In this document: positions 22,339 to 22,693 of the stretch, in pieces
Layout of the letters: each line of letters begins with the position of its first letter
How positions within the stretch are numbered: the stretch's first letter is position 1
Position numbers and translations under genes: made by a program
Notes under the pieces: model-generated
What the model saw: the letters and a program-made list of their open reading frames with translations, nothing else
Database searches by the model: none
What the model was told of the DNA's origin: nothing
NCBI GenBank assembly: GCA_050743075.1
Contig: JBOGDS010000065.1
Location: 1-22,693, forward strand
Source: JBOGDS01 sp050743075
GTDB taxonomy: Bacteria > Actinomycetota > Actinomycetes > Jiangellales > Jiangellaceae
DNA: 22,693 nt
Reading direction: 5' to 3'

Positions 22339-22583
22339 GGCGCGGTCCGGGCGTGTGGCAGGCTCAGGCGCGCGTTTCGGGCGGGTAGGTCCGCCGCGTC
22401 GTGCTCGTTGACGCCGGGTCTGTCGTCGATGGCTCGCGGCGGGCTCGGTACGGCGGGGCCGTCCGGGCCGGCCACGCCGATCCCCGGGTTGAGCAGGGTG
22501 ACCGCGACCGCACCGTAGGTGCCGAACGTCGCCAGCATCGAGACCCCGACCGGTACCCCGGCGATTTGCTCGGCGTCAAACAT
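22335..22583 (-). CDS. Small protein of unknown function, coupled to the Ddn-like gene
   Basis: The frame from ATG 22583 gives 82 residues. The N-terminal half has a hydrophobic stretch (VSMLATFGTYGAVAVTLLNP) that could be one membrane helix; the C-terminal half is polar, with Pro, Asp and Arg. I recognise no family. A GAGGAG lies about 17 nt before the ATG, farther than usual, so the start could be a CTG or other codon slightly upstream (in-frame codons before the ATG code for SPLFAT). The stop overlaps the next start by 4 nt, which is the main support for it being a real gene. From 22584 to the window end I see only the possible ribosome site. Confidence 0.45.
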   Translation of the reverse strand: MFDAEQIAGVPVGVSMLATFGTYGAVAVTLLNPGIGVAGPDGPAVPSPPRAIDDRPGVNEHDAADLPARNARLSLPHARTAP

Positions 22584-22693
22584 GGTGGCGAACAGGGGAC
22601 TCCTCGGGTTTCTGTGGGTCCGAGGAGGGGGTTTGAGGGCCGGAAGCCCAGTCGTTGAGGGTGATCTGTCCGTCTGAGCGGTGACGTCAGGAC

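Noticed and set aside
1..22693. tRNA or rRNA genes
   Set aside because: I saw no TTC-rAr-type T-loop with matching acceptor stems and no rRNA-like blocks on either strand; this was checked by eye only.

Overview
The window comes from a high-GC Gram-positive actinobacterium. GTG starts are frequent, genes are chained by 4-nt stop/start overlaps, and the order hemL / histidine phosphatase / TlpA-type thioredoxin / ccdA / resB / ccsB is the classic actinobacterial haem and cytochrome c maturation block. Traces of F420-type proteins (a luciferase-like monooxygenase tail and a deazaflavin-dependent nitroreductase) fit this. No species is claimed.

Layout. (1) 1-800 is a graveyard: a 135-bp unit carrying the last codons of a probable transposase is repeated three times, then come an antisense fragment of an AspT/YidE-like antiporter and the C-terminal tail of an LLM-class monooxygenase. 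A long imperfect palindrome (811-861) closes it. (2) 858-3126: a fold-type II PLP dehydratase (minus), divergent from a PLDc_N membrane protein and an overlapping B3/B4-domain protein. (3) 3095-9092 (minus): the six-gene hemL-to-ccsB operon, with every junction overlapping or only 1-4 nt apart. It joins haem precursor synthesis to System II cytochrome c maturation. (4) 9207-11573: a 788-residue multi-pass membrane protein whose alpha/beta-hydrolase motifs sit at its two ends. (5) 11700-13363 (minus): an AAA-type ATPase with a DUF234-like C-terminus, followed by a decayed FmdE-family gene. Its promoter is covered by four symmetrically placed CACTCAC half-sites. (6) 13510-14748 (minus): a pseudogene chain in which a frameshifted TenA remnant runs into a multiply frameshifted family-5 solute-binding protein remnant. 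(7) 14710-20295 (plus): a TPP riboswitch and a tight seven-gene thiamine operon, cytX-thiE-thiO-thiS-thiG-tenI-like-thiD. (8) 20296-22693: a second decayed zone with a VOC-protein tail fused to a membrane-protein fragment, a frameshifted SRPBCC gene, a possible recombinase tail, and an apparently intact pair: a small unknown protein coupled to a Ddn-like nitroreductase.

How the genes work together. HemL makes 5-aminolevulinate for haem. CcdA and the TlpA-like lipoprotein pass reductant to apocytochrome cysteines, and ResB/CcsB export and ligate haem. In the thiamine operon ThiO, ThiS and ThiG build the thiazole moiety, the TenI-like protein may aromatise it, CytX imports the pyrimidine HMP, ThiD phosphorylates HMP and ThiE joins the two halves. 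No thiC is present in the window and tenA is dead, so pyrimidine supply from this locus depends on import. The riboswitch ends at the cytX Shine-Dalgarno sequence and should repress translation when TPP is abundant.

A recurring pattern is that intact operons alternate with short zones of frameshifted, truncated or chimeric genes. No wholly new multi-gene system is evident. The best candidates for something undescribed are the split-hydrolase membrane protein, the symmetric operator in front of the DUF234-type ATPase, and the 135-bp tandem array.
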